Shown piece after piece: positions 9,661 to 18,161 of a DNA stretch of 64,000 nt. This DNA comes from Paenibacillus glycinis (GTDB lineage Bacteria > Bacillota > Bacilli > Paenibacillales > Paenibacillaceae), in the NCBI RefSeq assembly GCF_009909185.1, contig NZ_JAAAMV010000001.1:248001-312000 (forward strand), given 5' to 3'. The notes below the pieces were generated by a model that did not search any database, was not told the origin of the DNA, and saw only the letters and a list, made by a program, of their open reading frames with translations. The stretch's first letter is position 1. Every line of letters starts with the position of its first letter. Made by a program: the position numbers and the translations under genes.

Positions 9661-9930
9661 CTATCCGATGTATTTATACAAGTTATTCAGCAGGTTGTAA
9701 GTGAAATCGACCAGCGTGTTCAATATCCATGGACCAAATAACAAGATGGACAGCAAGACTGCCGCGACTTTCGGAACGAATGCCAGCGTTTGCTCCTGAA
9801 TTTGCGTCGTCGCTTGAAAAATACTGACGATCAACCCCACGATCAAACCGATCAACAGCATGGGAGCGCTGGCCTTTAACACCGTATAGACCGCCTGCGC
9901 AGCCAAGGCGATGATGAAGTCCGAACTCAT
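9661..9930 (-). CDS. fliQ: Flagellar export gate protein FliQ
   Basis: FliQ is a small export gate protein with two membrane helices. The 89 residues hold two hydrophobic segments (about 14-40 and 52-75) joined by the conserved polar turn QATTQIQEQTLAFVPK. Length and position between fliP and fliR are standard. ATG 9930 follows a GGAG-type site in the 24 bp gap after fliP. Confidence 0.95.
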   Translation of the reverse strand: MSSDFIIALAAQAVYTVLKASAPMLLIGLIVGLIVSIFQATTQIQEQTLAFVPKVAAVLLSILLFGPWILNTLVDFTYNLLNNLYKYIG

Positions 9931-9954
9931 GATTGCACTCCTTCCCAGCAGGGG

Positions 9955-10713
9955 CTATGTCGTGTTAAAGCTTAACAATAACGACTTGACTACGAGATAC
10001 CAGCCGTCTACGAGAACGAAGAGCAAGATTTTGAACGGCAGCGAAATCATCACCGGGGGAAGCATCATCATCCCCATCGCCATCAAGGTGCTCGCGACGA
10101 CCATGTCGATGATCAGGAACGGGATAAAGATCATAAAGCCCATTTGAAAAGACGTTCGAAGCTCGCTGAGCGCATAAGCCGGCACCATGACGGTAATCGG
10201 GATGTCGTTGTACGTCTTCGGATCTTCCGTCTTGGTATACTTCATGAACAATTGAAGATCCTTCTCGCGCGTCTGGTTAAACATGAATTTCTTCATCGGT
10301 TCGGCCGCTTTGCCGAGCGCCTGCGTCTGCGTGAGTTCGCCCTTCAAATACGGCTGCAAGGCGACGTCGTTAATCGCGCCGATCGTCGGCGACATGATGA
10401 AGAACGTCAAAAACATGGCCAATCCGATCATGACTTGGTTTGGCGGCATGGATTGCGTGCCGAGCGAGGTCCGCACGAACCCGAGCACGATGACGATTCG
10501 CGTAAAGCTTGTCATCAAGACCAGAATCCCCGGCGCGACGCTGAGCACCGTGATGATCAATAGCAGCGATAGCGCGCTCGTCCCCGGTGTATCGCTTCCC
10601 TGGTCGCCGATGCTGACGCTGACGTTCGGAAGCGGTTCTGCAAAGGCATGCGCATGAAGCATAAGTCCAATAATTTGAAAAGCCAGTATCGCCAGTACGA
10701 TTTTTTTATTCAT
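9955..10713 (-). CDS. fliP: Flagellar export gate protein FliP
   Basis: FliP forms the pentameric core of the flagellar export gate. The N-terminus is a cleavable-type signal sequence ending near HAHAFAEP, followed by a short periplasmic-side stretch and four hydrophobic segments. Family motifs visible are SFTRIVIVLGFVRTSLGTQ, PPNQVMIGLAMFLTFF and MMLPPVMISLPFKILLFVL. 252 residues, preceded by fliO (8 bp) and followed by fliQ. Confidence 0.96.
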   Translation of the reverse strand: MNKKIVLAILAFQIIGLMLHAHAFAEPLPNVSVSIGDQGSDTPGTSALSLLLIITVLSVAPGILVLMTSFTRIVIVLGFVRTSLGTQSMPPNQVMIGLAMFLTFFIMSPTIGAINDVALQPYLKGELTQTQALGKAAEPMKKFMFNQTREKDLQLFMKYTKTEDPKTYNDIPITVMVPAYALSELRTSFQMGFMIFIPFLIIDMVVASTLMAMGMMMLPPVMISLPFKILLFVLVDGWYLVVKSLLLSFNTT

Positions 10714-10721
10714 TCGTCCAA

Positions 10722-11324
10722 CTACCGATCATTGTGATTTTGCTCTTTAAGCAGCTCTTCGACTTTCTGTTTCTGATCCGCTTGCCGCTTCATTCCGTTG
10801 TTCAGCAGCTCCTTGAACGACACGGACGACTGCCAATCGTCCTCGGATGGGCGGGACGGCTGCTGCTTATTGCGGAGTCTGCCCAGAAAATCGGCAATTG
10901 TCGGCGTGCTCCAGGTACGGCCGTTCTGCTGTTCGATCGCGTCCATAATGGACGCCACGGCGTCCGGATCCTCGATTTTGTCCAGCATCGTGATAGCTTC
11001 GGCGACCCCGACGACGTACAAGCGTCCCGACAGCTCTACGACTTGCAGCGATTTGTTTTGCCCGAGCGGTATGCCTCCGAGCGAACGCAGCGCTTTGTTG
11101 GTGCCCCAACCGCGATTGCGGCTGGCGAGGTACTTGATGAGGAGCACGATCAATCCGATGACGATCAAGAGCGCGACGATCACCCAGATCAAATAGCCAA
11201 TTCCCGTGCCGATCTCGGGCTTGCCTTCATCCGCCGCGCCGACCGCCGCGGATGCGAGACTTGCTGTCGTTAGCCAGCCGAAGACGGCTAATCCAGCAAG
11301 TCGGAATCCTTTCAAAACTTTCAT
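10722..11324 (-). CDS. fliO: Flagellar biosynthesis protein FliO (FliZ)
   Basis: FliO helps assemble the FliP core of the export gate. The 200-residue product has a signal-like N-terminus (to about residue 26), a short extracytoplasmic stretch, one strong membrane segment (about 43-66), and a cytoplasmic FliO domain with the LGQNKSLQVVELSGRLYVVG pattern. The C-terminal 70 residues are charged. It sits in the B. subtilis order cheY-fliZ-fliP, 8 bp before fliP. It could equally be labelled fliZ, the older Bacillus name. Confidence 0.88.
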   Translation of the reverse strand: MKVLKGFRLAGLAVFGWLTTASLASAAVGAADEGKPEIGTGIGYLIWVIVALLIVIGLIVLLIKYLASRNRGWGTNKALRSLGGIPLGQNKSLQVVELSGRLYVVGVAEAITMLDKIEDPDAVASIMDAIEQQNGRTWSTPTIADFLGRLRNKQQPSRPSEDDWQSSVSFKELLNNGMKRQADQKQKVEELLKEQNHNDR

Positions 11325-11328
11325 CCTA

Positions 11329-11691
11329 TTAACCTAGCGTTTTCTTGATCGCTTCGATGACGCGGTCAGCTTGAAAAGGCTTCACGATGAAGTCTTTCGC
11401 TCCGGCTTGGATCGCGTCGATGACCATTGCCTGCTGCCCCATCGCGGAACACATGATGACTTTGGCGTTGCCGTCGAGCTTTTTGATTTCTTTCAGGGCG
11501 ACGATTCCGTCCATTTCCGGCATCGTAATATCCATCGTGATCAGATCCGGCTTCAATTCTTTGAATCGTTCGATCGCTTGCGCGCCGTCCTGCGCTTCCC
11601 CCACGACTTCATATCCGTTCTTCGTCAAAATATCGCGGATCATCATTCTCATAAAAGCTGCATCGTCAACGATCAAAATTCGGTTTGCCAT
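11329..11691 (-). CDS. cheY: Chemotaxis response regulator CheY
   Basis: CheY is the single-domain receiver that, once phosphorylated by CheA, binds the switch proteins FliM and FliY and changes rotation. The 120 residues contain the acidic pair DD at 9-10, phospho-acceptor Asp54 in ITMDITMPEMDG, the conserved Ser/Ala switch region CSAMGQ and Lys in KPFQ. It lies between fliY, whose product dephosphorylates it, and fliO, only 4 bp away. Confidence 0.97.
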   Translation of the reverse strand: MANRILIVDDAAFMRMMIRDILTKNGYEVVGEAQDGAQAIERFKELKPDLITMDITMPEMDGIVALKEIKKLDGNAKVIMCSAMGQQAMVIDAIQAGAKDFIVKPFQADRVIEAIKKTLG

Positions 11692-11711
11692 TGCTTCTTC
11701 CCCCTATGATG

Positions 11712-12950
11712 TTATTGTAACTTTTGGATGCGATCCCATTGGCTTACAATGTCGGTCACGCGAACCCCGAAATTTTCGTCGATAACGACAACTTCGCCTT
11801 TGGCGATCAGTTTATTATTGACTAAAATATCGACCGGTTCGCCTGCCAGCTTGTCCAACTCGATAATGGAACCTTGCGACAATTCAAGAATATCTTTGAT
11901 TTGTTTCTGAGTCCTTCCTAATTCTACCGTCACTTTCAACGGTATGTCGAGCAATAAATTCAAATTCGACTCGTCCGGTTGAACGTACGGCGTACCTTGA
12001 AAATTAGCGAATTGAACGGGCTGCACGTTCACGTTCCGGTTCGGCATCCCGCCGTAGGTTTGCGGCCCCGACTGTGCGGCGGCGGCATATTGCGGCATCG
12101 GCGGCTGCGCATAGGCATCGAGAGGGGCGGCCGGTGCCGGCGGCGTATGTACGGGAGCAGCCGCGACCGGTTCGACGTATGCGGCGGCCGGAATCGGCGT
12201 ACTCGCCGCCGCAGGCGCTGATGCCGGGGGCGATGCAGGCGCAGGCGCGGCGTCCGAGGTGCCGCCCATCAGCGTATCCACCATTTCTTTCGCGAACGCG
12301 ATCGGCAGCAGCTGCATGATGGTCGAATCGATCAGATCCCCGATCGTCAAACGGAACGAGACTTTAATGAAACGATCGTCCGGCGGCAGGTTGTCCACGC
12401 CTTCTCCTCTCGCCACGTCAAGGATGTCGATCCCCGGAGGCGAGATGTTGACGAAACGGTTGAAAATCGTCGACATCGACGTCGCGGAGGAGCCCATCAT
12501 TTGGTTCATGGCCTCTTGAACGGCGCTGATATGAATCTCGTTCAGCTCGGAGCCCAGCAATTTGCCTTCTCCGCCAAGCATAAGGTCCGCGATCGTTTGG
12601 GCGTCCTTCGTTTTGATGACCAGCGAGTTGATGCCCTGGAAACCGTCAACGTAACTGACGGACACCGCCACATGCGGTTTCGGGAACTCTTCGTCCAGCT
12701 CGCTCCGTCTGATTAACGACACCTGAGGCGTCGTAATATCGACTTTCCGGCCGAGCAGCGTCGATAACGCCGTCGCGGCGCTGCCGAACGTGATGTTGCC
12801 GATTTCCCCCAGCGCGTCCTGCTCGATCGAGCTCAAGTACGTATTCAATTCCTGTTCCCGGCTAAGCGGCTCGGGCATATCGGGCTCATCGGAGGATTGA
12901 CGCAGCAAGGCATCGATTTCTTCTTGCGATAAGTAATCTTTACTCGTCAT
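11712..12950 (-). CDS. fliY: Flagellar switch protein and CheY-P phosphatase FliY
   Basis: FliY is the Gram-positive switch component that joins a CheC-type phosphatase to a FliN-like domain. The N-terminal peptide LSQEEIDALL resembles the CheY-P binding peptide of FliM. Two phosphatase signatures are visible, EIGNITFGSA and AVQEAMNQMMGSS. A Pro/Ala-rich linker of about 85 residues follows (about 12030-12250), then the C-terminal SpoA/FliN domain (VTVELGRTQKQIKDILELSQ). 412 residues is slightly longer than the B. subtilis protein, because of the linker. It overlaps fliM by 11 bp. Confidence 0.96.
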   Translation of the reverse strand: MTSKDYLSQEEIDALLRQSSDEPDMPEPLSREQELNTYLSSIEQDALGEIGNITFGSAATALSTLLGRKVDITTPQVSLIRRSELDEEFPKPHVAVSVSYVDGFQGINSLVIKTKDAQTIADLMLGGEGKLLGSELNEIHISAVQEAMNQMMGSSATSMSTIFNRFVNISPPGIDILDVARGEGVDNLPPDDRFIKVSFRLTIGDLIDSTIMQLLPIAFAKEMVDTLMGGTSDAAPAPASPPASAPAAASTPIPAAAYVEPVAAAPVHTPPAPAAPLDAYAQPPMPQYAAAAQSGPQTYGGMPNRNVNVQPVQFANFQGTPYVQPDESNLNLLLDIPLKVTVELGRTQKQIKDILELSQGSIIELDKLAGEPVDILVNNKLIAKGEVVVIDENFGVRVTDIVSQWDRIQKLQ

Positions 12951-13941
12951 ACTCTTCTTCCACTCCTTCGGTGAGAACCTCGTTGATTTGAACGGCCATC
13001 CGTTCCTTGACCGAGCCCGGGCTGCCGATGAATTTCAGCTTGTCCCCGACTTTGATGTCAAGTCCCTGGTCGATCGATTTATTCAGCGAAATGACGTCGC
13101 CGACCGCGAGACCCAGAAACTCTCGAATCGATATGCTGGAGTTGCCTAGCTCGCACACGATCGGCAGCTTGGCTTTGCTGACCCGCTGCTTGAGCACCTC
13201 GATCTCTTCCGGCGCTCTCGTTTTCTTTTGCGATACGAACCAGTGGTGCACGGATAAACGCGGCATGATCGGCTCGATGACCACATGCGGGATACATAAA
13301 TTGATCATGCCGGTCGTATCGCCGATTTTGGTGCTTAGCGAGATGAGCGCGATCGTTTCGTTCGGGGACACGATCTGCATGAACTGCGGATTCGTCTCCA
13401 GCGCTTCGAGCCGCGGTTGAATATCGATGATCGTCTTCCATGCTTCCTGCAGACTTTCGAAGGCGCGGCTGAATATCCGTTCCATGATCGTCGTTTCGAT
13501 TTCCGTCAGCGCGTTGATTTTGGACGGCGCGAGCCCTTGTCCGCCGAGCATGCGGTCCAGCATCGCATAAGCGACGTTCGGATGCACTTCCAGCACCATT
13601 CGGCCTTCGAGCGGCTCGGCTTCGAAAATATTCAGGATGGTCATCTTCGGTATGGACCGGATAAATTCGTCATACGGCAGCTGTTCGACCTGAACGACAT
13701 TTATTTGAACAAATGTGCGAAGCTGCGCTGAGAAATAAGTGGTCAAATATCGCGCGAAGTTTTCATGGATCCGCGTCAAGCTTCGGATGTGATCCTTCGA
13801 GAAACGAACCGCACGTTTGAATTCGTACACACGAATTTTCTTCTGCGTCTCTTCCTTCTTCAGTTCCTCCGCATCCATCTCGCCGGATGATAAAGCAGCA
13901 AGCAGCGCGTCAATCTCGTTCTGCGACAAAACATCAACCAT
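12940..13941 (-). CDS. fliM: Flagellar motor switch protein FliM
   Basis: FliM is the C-ring protein that binds CheY-P and links FliG to FliY. The N-terminal CheY-P binding peptide is VLSQNEIDALLAAL. The middle domain carries the typical RIHENFARYLTTYFS and the C-terminal SpoA domain includes ELGNSSISIREFLGLAVGDV. I chose ATG 13941, which follows GAAGGGGGTGAG by a few bases and gives 333 residues. An in-frame upstream start (13959) has no ribosome site. It overlaps fliY. Confidence 0.96.
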   Translation of the reverse strand: MVDVLSQNEIDALLAALSSGEMDAEELKKEETQKKIRVYEFKRAVRFSKDHIRSLTRIHENFARYLTTYFSAQLRTFVQINVVQVEQLPYDEFIRSIPKMTILNIFEAEPLEGRMVLEVHPNVAYAMLDRMLGGQGLAPSKINALTEIETTIMERIFSRAFESLQEAWKTIIDIQPRLEALETNPQFMQIVSPNETIALISLSTKIGDTTGMINLCIPHVVIEPIMPRLSVHHWFVSQKKTRAPEEIEVLKQRVSKAKLPIVCELGNSSISIREFLGLAVGDVISLNKSIDQGLDIKVGDKLKFIGSPGSVKERMAVQINEVLTEGVEEEYDE

Positions 13942-13985
13942 TTTTCTCACCCCCTTCAAAGGAATGCGGCATTAGCTTACGATGA

Positions 13986-14468
13986 TTACAGCTTCGTTAC
14001 GATGTAGTCCGTGATTTCGACGTTGATGAGCTTGCCGTCCGGCAGCTCGGGATTTATCAAATTAAGCAGTTCTGCGCATAGCTTGTCTTTCCCCTGCGAG
14101 CCGTTGATTTCTTCCGGCTTCATGTCGGAAAGCGTCCGAATAATAATCGGCTTGATCTGGATGTCTTTGATTTTATCGAAGTCTTTCTTCGTCGATTTTT
14201 CATCCAGTTGAAAGGCAAAGCCAAGAACTGCAACATAATCAGAGTCCAATAAATTCGTTTGAATCTTCTCGATCGTGCTTGTCAATTCCACGCGTTTGTC
14301 CGCTGTGAGCTTCTCCGTTTTGACGGTCGCCGCGTTGTTCGCCGCTTTCGTTGCCGTGTCGTTGGCGTCGTCGCCGCCCATAACGGTTTTCATGAGGATG
14401 ACGGCTACGATCGCAATCAAAGTGATGGCGAACAGAATGGTTATTAGCCAAGGCAGCATTTTCTTCAT
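13986..14468 (-). CDS. fliL: Flagellar basal body-associated protein FliL
   Basis: FliL is a single-pass membrane protein that surrounds or supports the stator units at the flagellar base. The 160 residues have one membrane anchor at about 6-30, a polar linker, and a C-terminal extracytoplasmic domain ending in INVEITDYIVTKL, typical of the family. It overlaps the upstream swrD stop by 4 bp and precedes fliM. Confidence 0.93.
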   Translation of the reverse strand: MKKMLPWLITILFAITLIAIVAVILMKTVMGGDDANDTATKAANNAATVKTEKLTADKRVELTSTIEKIQTNLLDSDYVAVLGFAFQLDEKSTKKDFDKIKDIQIKPIIIRTLSDMKPEEINGSQGKDKLCAELLNLINPELPDGKLINVEITDYIVTKL

Positions 14469-14692
14469 TGGGATGTTCCCTCCGTTTGATCACTCTTAAT
14501 GGTCGCCGCATACACGCCGATCGAGCGAAGATAGGACTGTATGGAGGAAATCACGTCGTTTGCTTTCTCCAACACCAGTATTTTTTTACCTGTGGTCAGC
14601 GTAATCAATGTGTCAGGCGTTTCTTCAACCAACTCGATAAGCAGCGCGTTGAGATGCACAGTTTTTCCGTTCAAACGCGTCACAGCAATCAT
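14465..14692 (-). CDS. swrD: FlbD/SwrD family flagellar protein
   Basis: A 75-residue protein of the FlbD family. In B. subtilis the homologue SwrD (YlzI) boosts motor power for swarming. The start MIAVTRLNGKTVHLNALLIE and the pattern TPDTLITLTTGKKILVLE are the family signature. It lies between flgE and fliL, as in B. subtilis, and overlaps fliL by 4 bp. Confidence 0.9.
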   Translation of the reverse strand: MIAVTRLNGKTVHLNALLIELVEETPDTLITLTTGKKILVLEKANDVISSIQSYLRSIGVYAATIKSDQTEGTSQ

Positions 14693-14749
14693 GGGCTTCC
14701 TCCTTAACCTGGTAGGGAGGCGAGTTAACGCCTCCCTTCGGCTATTTAC

Positions 14750-15577
14750 CTATCGCTTAAGATTGACTACCTCTTGCAAAATCTCGTCCGACGTCGTGAT
14801 GATTCGGGAGTTCGCCTGGAAACCGCGCTGCGCGACGATCATTTCCGTGAACTCGGAAGTCAGATCCACGTTGGACATTTCCAGTTGGCCGGCGATGATG
14901 GCGCCCGTTCCGGCTTCCGGATCGTTGGCGGTCGTCAACGTAACTTCGCCGTCGACGTTGGCGTTCGGCGTCATGCGGTACAGGTTGCCGCCGATTTTCT
15001 CCAAGCCGTTCGGGTTCGTGACCTTCACGATGCCCAGCTGAATGCCGGTTGCCGCGGTCGTGCCGTCGGCATTCACGGCGATGATGGAGCCGTCCTGCGC
15101 GATCGAGAACGACTTGACTTCCGCCGGATCCAAGACGATCGGGGCTCCGTTGGAATCGAGGACGAACATGCCGTCGCCGTTAACCATCTGTCCGGTCGCA
15201 TCGACCGTGAAATTGCCCGCGCGCGTCAGGTACGGCGCTTCGGCGCCGTCGCCGTTAGGCGCTACCGCGAAAAATCCGTCGCCGTCGATCCGAACGTCGG
15301 TCGGCACGTTGGTCGTCATCGCGCTGCCCGGGGTATGAATCGTATCGATTGAAGCGATCGCGACGCCTAGACCGACTTGCTTCGCGTTCACGCCGCCCGT
15401 CGTTCCTTCTTCCGGACGCGTAACGCCGGATACGGTCTGGCTCAAAATATCCTTGAACATGACGCGTCCCGCTTTAAAACCTACCGTATTCACGTTCGCG
15501 ATGTTGTTGCCGATCACGTCCAGTTTCGTTTGAAAACCGCGCATGCCGGAAACACCGGAGTACATTGATCTTAACAT
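14750..15577 (-). CDS. flgE: Flagellar hook protein FlgE (FlgG-like rod/hook family)
   Basis: Rod/hook family protein whose position in the operon matches the hook subunit of Bacillus. The N-terminal family motif is SMYSGVSGMRGFQTKLDVIG followed by NNIANVNTVGFK, and the C-terminal coiled segment is SEFTEMIVAQRGFQANSRII. The central domain has the typical DGDGFFAV segment. 275 residues is close to the 264 of B. subtilis FlgE. By sequence alone it could be called FlgG; I prefer FlgE from its place after flgD. Confidence 0.87.
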   Translation of the reverse strand: MLRSMYSGVSGMRGFQTKLDVIGNNIANVNTVGFKAGRVMFKDILSQTVSGVTRPEEGTTGGVNAKQVGLGVAIASIDTIHTPGSAMTTNVPTDVRIDGDGFFAVAPNGDGAEAPYLTRAGNFTVDATGQMVNGDGMFVLDSNGAPIVLDPAEVKSFSIAQDGSIIAVNADGTTAATGIQLGIVKVTNPNGLEKIGGNLYRMTPNANVDGEVTLTTANDPEAGTGAIIAGQLEMSNVDLTSEFTEMIVAQRGFQANSRIITTSDEILQEVVNLKR

Positions 15578-15697
15578 TCGATTGACAACCTCCTACGGGT
15601 ATAAGTCGGATTTGCGAAAATGGTGCGTCAACGCCCGCGATGAGCCGCTTCCGTCGATCCACGGCCCTCGGCTTCCTATCAGCAGGTCCAGCCGGAA

Positions 15698-16072
15698 TTA
15701 CGAGACGATGACCGCACTGTCGATCTTAGTGAACACATTTCCTTGCATGGCGCTTCCGTCCATCGCGGTCACGACGGTCCGGCTCGGCACGTTGACGATC
15801 ATGGCGATGTCGCGGTATACGACCAGCGAATCCTTCGCCCCTTTGGCGGCAGCCTGGTCGATGGCGTTACCGATCTTCGTCAACGTTTCCGGCTTCAGCG
15901 TAATGCCGCGCTGCGCGATGCGCTGTTCGGCATGATGGCTGAATTTGAGCACGTTGCGGTCCAACACTTCTTTAAAGGAAGCATTGCCTCCCGCGTTGTC
16001 CGTTTGCGCCGGTTTACGAAACTGCGCGTTCGCGGCGAGATGCAAATGACCGACTTTCATCACGTCATCCAT
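15698..16072 (-). CDS. Flagellar operon protein, TIGR02530-like
   Basis: A small protein found in flagellar operons of Bacillales between flgD and flgE; the family is known as TIGR02530 and its function is unknown. The recognisable core is FKEVLDRNVLKFSHHAEQRI followed by QRGITL, and a C-terminal part with KDSLVVYRDIAMIVNVPSRT. The start is uncertain. I use ATG 16072 (MDDVMKVGHL), which overlaps the flgD stop by 8 bp; ATG 16060 is the alternative. The name says nothing about activity. His and Arg residues in the core are the conserved positions I would expect to matter. Confidence 0.75.
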   Translation of the reverse strand: MDDVMKVGHLHLAANAQFRKPAQTDNAGGNASFKEVLDRNVLKFSHHAEQRIAQRGITLKPETLTKIGNAIDQAAAKGAKDSLVVYRDIAMIVNVPSRTVVTAMDGSAMQGNVFTKIDSAVIVS

Positions 16073-16559
16073 TAACCGCATCACCGCCTTCGCTTTCGTC
16101 GGTATCGCCGCCTTCGCTGCCCGCGTCATCGCTTCCGATGGCCACGATGGCGCTCAGGTCGATGTCTTTATCGCCGACTCTCGCGTACTGCACGTTATCC
16201 TTGATGACAATGGAATCCACCACGCCGTTCTGAGGAATCATTTCCCCCGTATCCGAATAGTCGTACCATTGCACGTTTTTGCCGATCATCGTAGAGGCCA
16301 TGCCCAAATTCTGACGAAGCGCCGTTAGTTGATCCGACATGTTCACCAGCTGCTCGACCGAGGTGAACTGCGCCATCTGCGCGATAAAATCCTTGTCCTC
16401 CAGCGGCTGCATCGGGTCTTGATTTTGCAGCTGCGTTACGAGGATCTTCAAGAAATCGTCCTTGCCCAAGGAAGTATCCTCCGGCTTATTCGCCGCAGCC
16501 TGGACGTTGCTTGAACTGTAATACGGCCATACATTCTGGGTTGAAACGCGATCCGGCAT
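16065..16559 (-). CDS. flgD: Hook cap/assembly protein FlgD (short form)
   Basis: FlgD caps the growing hook and is needed for hook assembly. The family core LGKDDFLKILVTQLQNQDPM followed by QPLEDKDFIAQMAQFTSVEQL lies at about residues 30-75. At 164 residues it lacks the large C-terminal FnIII/tudor domains of the enterobacterial protein, as is normal for Bacillus. The C-terminus is a short acidic tail (SEGGDTDESEGGD). It follows fliK by 47 bp and overlaps the next gene. Confidence 0.93.
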   Translation of the reverse strand: MPDRVSTQNVWPYYSSSNVQAAANKPEDTSLGKDDFLKILVTQLQNQDPMQPLEDKDFIAQMAQFTSVEQLVNMSDQLTALRQNLGMASTMIGKNVQWYDYSDTGEMIPQNGVVDSIVIKDNVQYARVGDKDIDLSAIVAIGSDDAGSEGGDTDESEGGDAVNG

Positions 16560-16606
16560 TTGTTCTCGTCACCTCCGTTCCCTTAAACTGCAATCGCGGC
16601 CCGCGG

Positions 16607-18115
16607 CTAGGCGATGGTATGAATGCCCCTGCCCAGTCCCAAGTCCCGGTCGACGGCCTGCTGCGTGGACAGCTCTTCCAAATCAGCCGTGAAATCGATC
16701 TCGTCGATGGCATCGTCCTGCGATTTATTGCGCTTCGAGGTTCCCTGGTTTTGTCCTTGTTGGCCCTGTCTGTCCTGGAACATGTTCGGCTGGACCGCCG
16801 TTTGGGAAACGACCAGCTTATCGACCTGCAAGCCCTGGGACTGCAACGCGGAGCGTAACTGCGCCATTTGGTTCTCCAGCATGTCCTTCGCCGTGACGGT
16901 ATCCGTGACGAACTGCGCGGTCAGCGTGCCGTTATGAACGGAAATGTTGACGTTGACTTGGCCCAGGTGCTCCGGAAAGAGCGTTAGCTGCGCTTGGGAA
17001 ATCCCGTTGCCCGTCGAAACGTTAAACTGCTTCACGACAAGGCCTTGGATCGTCGACGCAAATTGTTGAACGGGTACGGGCTGCGCGATGAGCGGCTTGG
17101 CGACCGACGCCAGCTGACGTTGAAGATCCAGGTTGGCTCCCGCGAGCTGCGGATTGATTTCGTTCGCGTCCGCGGCCAGCTTCGTCGATGCCTCCGCCTC
17201 GGTTCCCTGTTTCTCCGGCTGCTGCACCACGTTCAGCAGTCCAACGTGAAGAAGCTGATGGGACATGCGCTGAAGATGGGCGTTCCCTTGGATCGGCGTT
17301 TGCAGCGAACGGACGGAATCGACAACCTCTGCCGCATTCGCGTTGTTCGCAGCGGCGATCGGGTCGGAAGCGGCTGCAGGTTTTCCTTGCATTAACCGTT
17401 CAACCGACGCCAGTTCTTTGCCGATGAGGGCAAGCTGGTCCTTGTTCGCCGACGGCCCTTTCGGGTCTTGCAGCATGCCCCGCAAATCGGTCAGCGCTTC
17501 CTGCAAGCCGGCCTTTAACGCGTTCAGCTCTTCCAAATTCGCCACGACGGCTTGCGCCTGATTCGGCACGGCGGTTTCCGCCGCTTGCATGGATGCGGCT
17601 TGCGATACGGCCGCGTTCATGTTGGACAGCACGGCAAGCAGCGCGCTTCCCGCATCCGTTCCATTATCGGCGGAGGCATCGCCATCCGACGTTGCTCCAG
17701 CTTGAGTGGTCGCAATCGGCTGCTGCAGGAGCGGCACGCCGGCTAAGACGCTAAGCAGATCGTCCAGCTGCTGAAGCGCATCGGCCAGATTGCTCTCCGT
17801 CGTCGCCTCCGACAAATCCCCGGCATCGGCGTCATCCAACCGCTGCAGGAGCGCTTCGATCGCGGCCAGCAGATCCTTTGCATCCAGTTTTCCACCGAGC
17901 AGCGAAGCCAGTGTCGCGGAAGCCGAAGCCGCTCCTGCCGGAACCGCAGTCTCGCTACCCGCTTGCGCGCTCGCTTCTTTTCCTTGCGAGCCGGCTACCG
18001 TCTGAACGAGCGTTTGATTGAAATTTCCGCCATCCGTTCCTTTCGCGGAAGCAGCGCTTGCGGCGCCAGGGCCCGGAGCGGGAGCAGGAGAAGCGTTTGA
18101 AATTGGCATTTGCAT
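16607..18115 (-). CDS. fliK: Flagellar hook-length control protein FliK
   Basis: FliK is the secreted molecular ruler that triggers the FlhB export switch when the hook is complete. The N-terminal two-thirds is Ala/Gln-rich and low in complexity, and the C-terminal Flg_hook domain is seen in QAQLTLFPEHLGQVNVNI and the following LENQMAQLRSALQSQGL. ATG 18115 follows GGAGGTGAG and gives 502 residues. It lies between ylxF and flgD. Confidence 0.94.
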   Translation of the reverse strand: MQMPISNASPAPAPGPGAASAASAKGTDGGNFNQTLVQTVAGSQGKEASAQAGSETAVPAGAASASATLASLLGGKLDAKDLLAAIEALLQRLDDADAGDLSEATTESNLADALQQLDDLLSVLAGVPLLQQPIATTQAGATSDGDASADNGTDAGSALLAVLSNMNAAVSQAASMQAAETAVPNQAQAVVANLEELNALKAGLQEALTDLRGMLQDPKGPSANKDQLALIGKELASVERLMQGKPAAASDPIAAANNANAAEVVDSVRSLQTPIQGNAHLQRMSHQLLHVGLLNVVQQPEKQGTEAEASTKLAADANEINPQLAGANLDLQRQLASVAKPLIAQPVPVQQFASTIQGLVVKQFNVSTGNGISQAQLTLFPEHLGQVNVNISVHNGTLTAQFVTDTVTAKDMLENQMAQLRSALQSQGLQVDKLVVSQTAVQPNMFQDRQGQQGQNQGTSKRNKSQDDAIDEIDFTADLEELSTQQAVDRDLGLGRGIHTIA

Positions 18116-18161
18116 ATTTATCTCACCTCCTTTCGATGAAGGTTGAGCGCTGCTGCATGCG

